From Thermoplasmata archaeon (GTDB taxonomy: Archaea; Thermoplasmatota; Thermoplasmata; Lutacidiplasmatales; UBA184): 5,281 nucleotides of DNA. The notes below the pieces were generated by a model. That model saw only the letters and a program-made list of their open reading frames with translations, was not told the origin of the DNA and did not search any database. Shown here piece after piece: positions 5,277 to 5,281 of the stretch. Position 1 is the first letter of the stretch. Every line of letters starts with the position of its first letter. The position numbers and the translations under genes were made by a program. The stretch is taken from NCBI GenBank assembly GCA_030042815.1, contig JASHYY010000013.1, positions 1 to 5,281 on the forward strand, given 5' to 3'.

Positions 5277-5281
5277 CCAGA

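Overview
This is a GC-rich window with compact genes, and it looks archaeal. Two things point that way: a protein that fuses an AbrB-like DNA-binding domain to PhoU helices (a typical archaeal arrangement), and a small methyltransferase resembling the archaeal protein-lysine methyltransferase aKMT/FAM173 group. TATA-like AT-rich boxes sit about 25-35 bases upstream of several starts, and only some starts have a Shine-Dalgarno sequence, which also fits an archaeon. A high-GC Thermoplasmatota or similar lineage is my guess, but the window does not prove it.

Left part (1-3103): two paralogous FAD-dependent oxidoreductases of the phytoene-desaturase/PYROXD2-like superfamily (COG1233 type) are transcribed head-to-head from a 127-base spacer. 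The left copy (minus strand, 1-1380) is cut by the window edge and lacks its C-terminal FAD motif. The right copy (plus strand, 1508-3103) is complete, but it has no ATG, GTG or TTG at its N-terminus. The best start is an ACG placed seven bases after a strong GGAGG. The spacer also holds one clear TATA-like box and a GC-rich inverted repeat.

Middle (3104-3655): a perfect 15-bp inverted repeat lies between the convergent 3' ends of the right oxidoreductase and an unrecognised 82-residue protein (minus strand, 3174-3422). Upstream of the small gene is a 233-base AT-richer non-coding stretch. It holds several TATA-like boxes, two operator-like inverted repeats and two small hairpins, so it may be a regulated, structured leader or a small RNA.

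Right part (3656-5281): an AbrB-PhoU fusion regulator (minus strand), probably leaderless, is preceded by a class I SAM-dependent methyltransferase on the same strand that runs up to or past the window edge. No pst phosphate-transport genes are visible. Nothing here ties the oxidoreductases, the small protein, the PhoU regulator and the methyltransferase into one pathway. The strongest leads are the divergent oxidoreductase pair with its non-AUG start and the structured region around 3494-3606.
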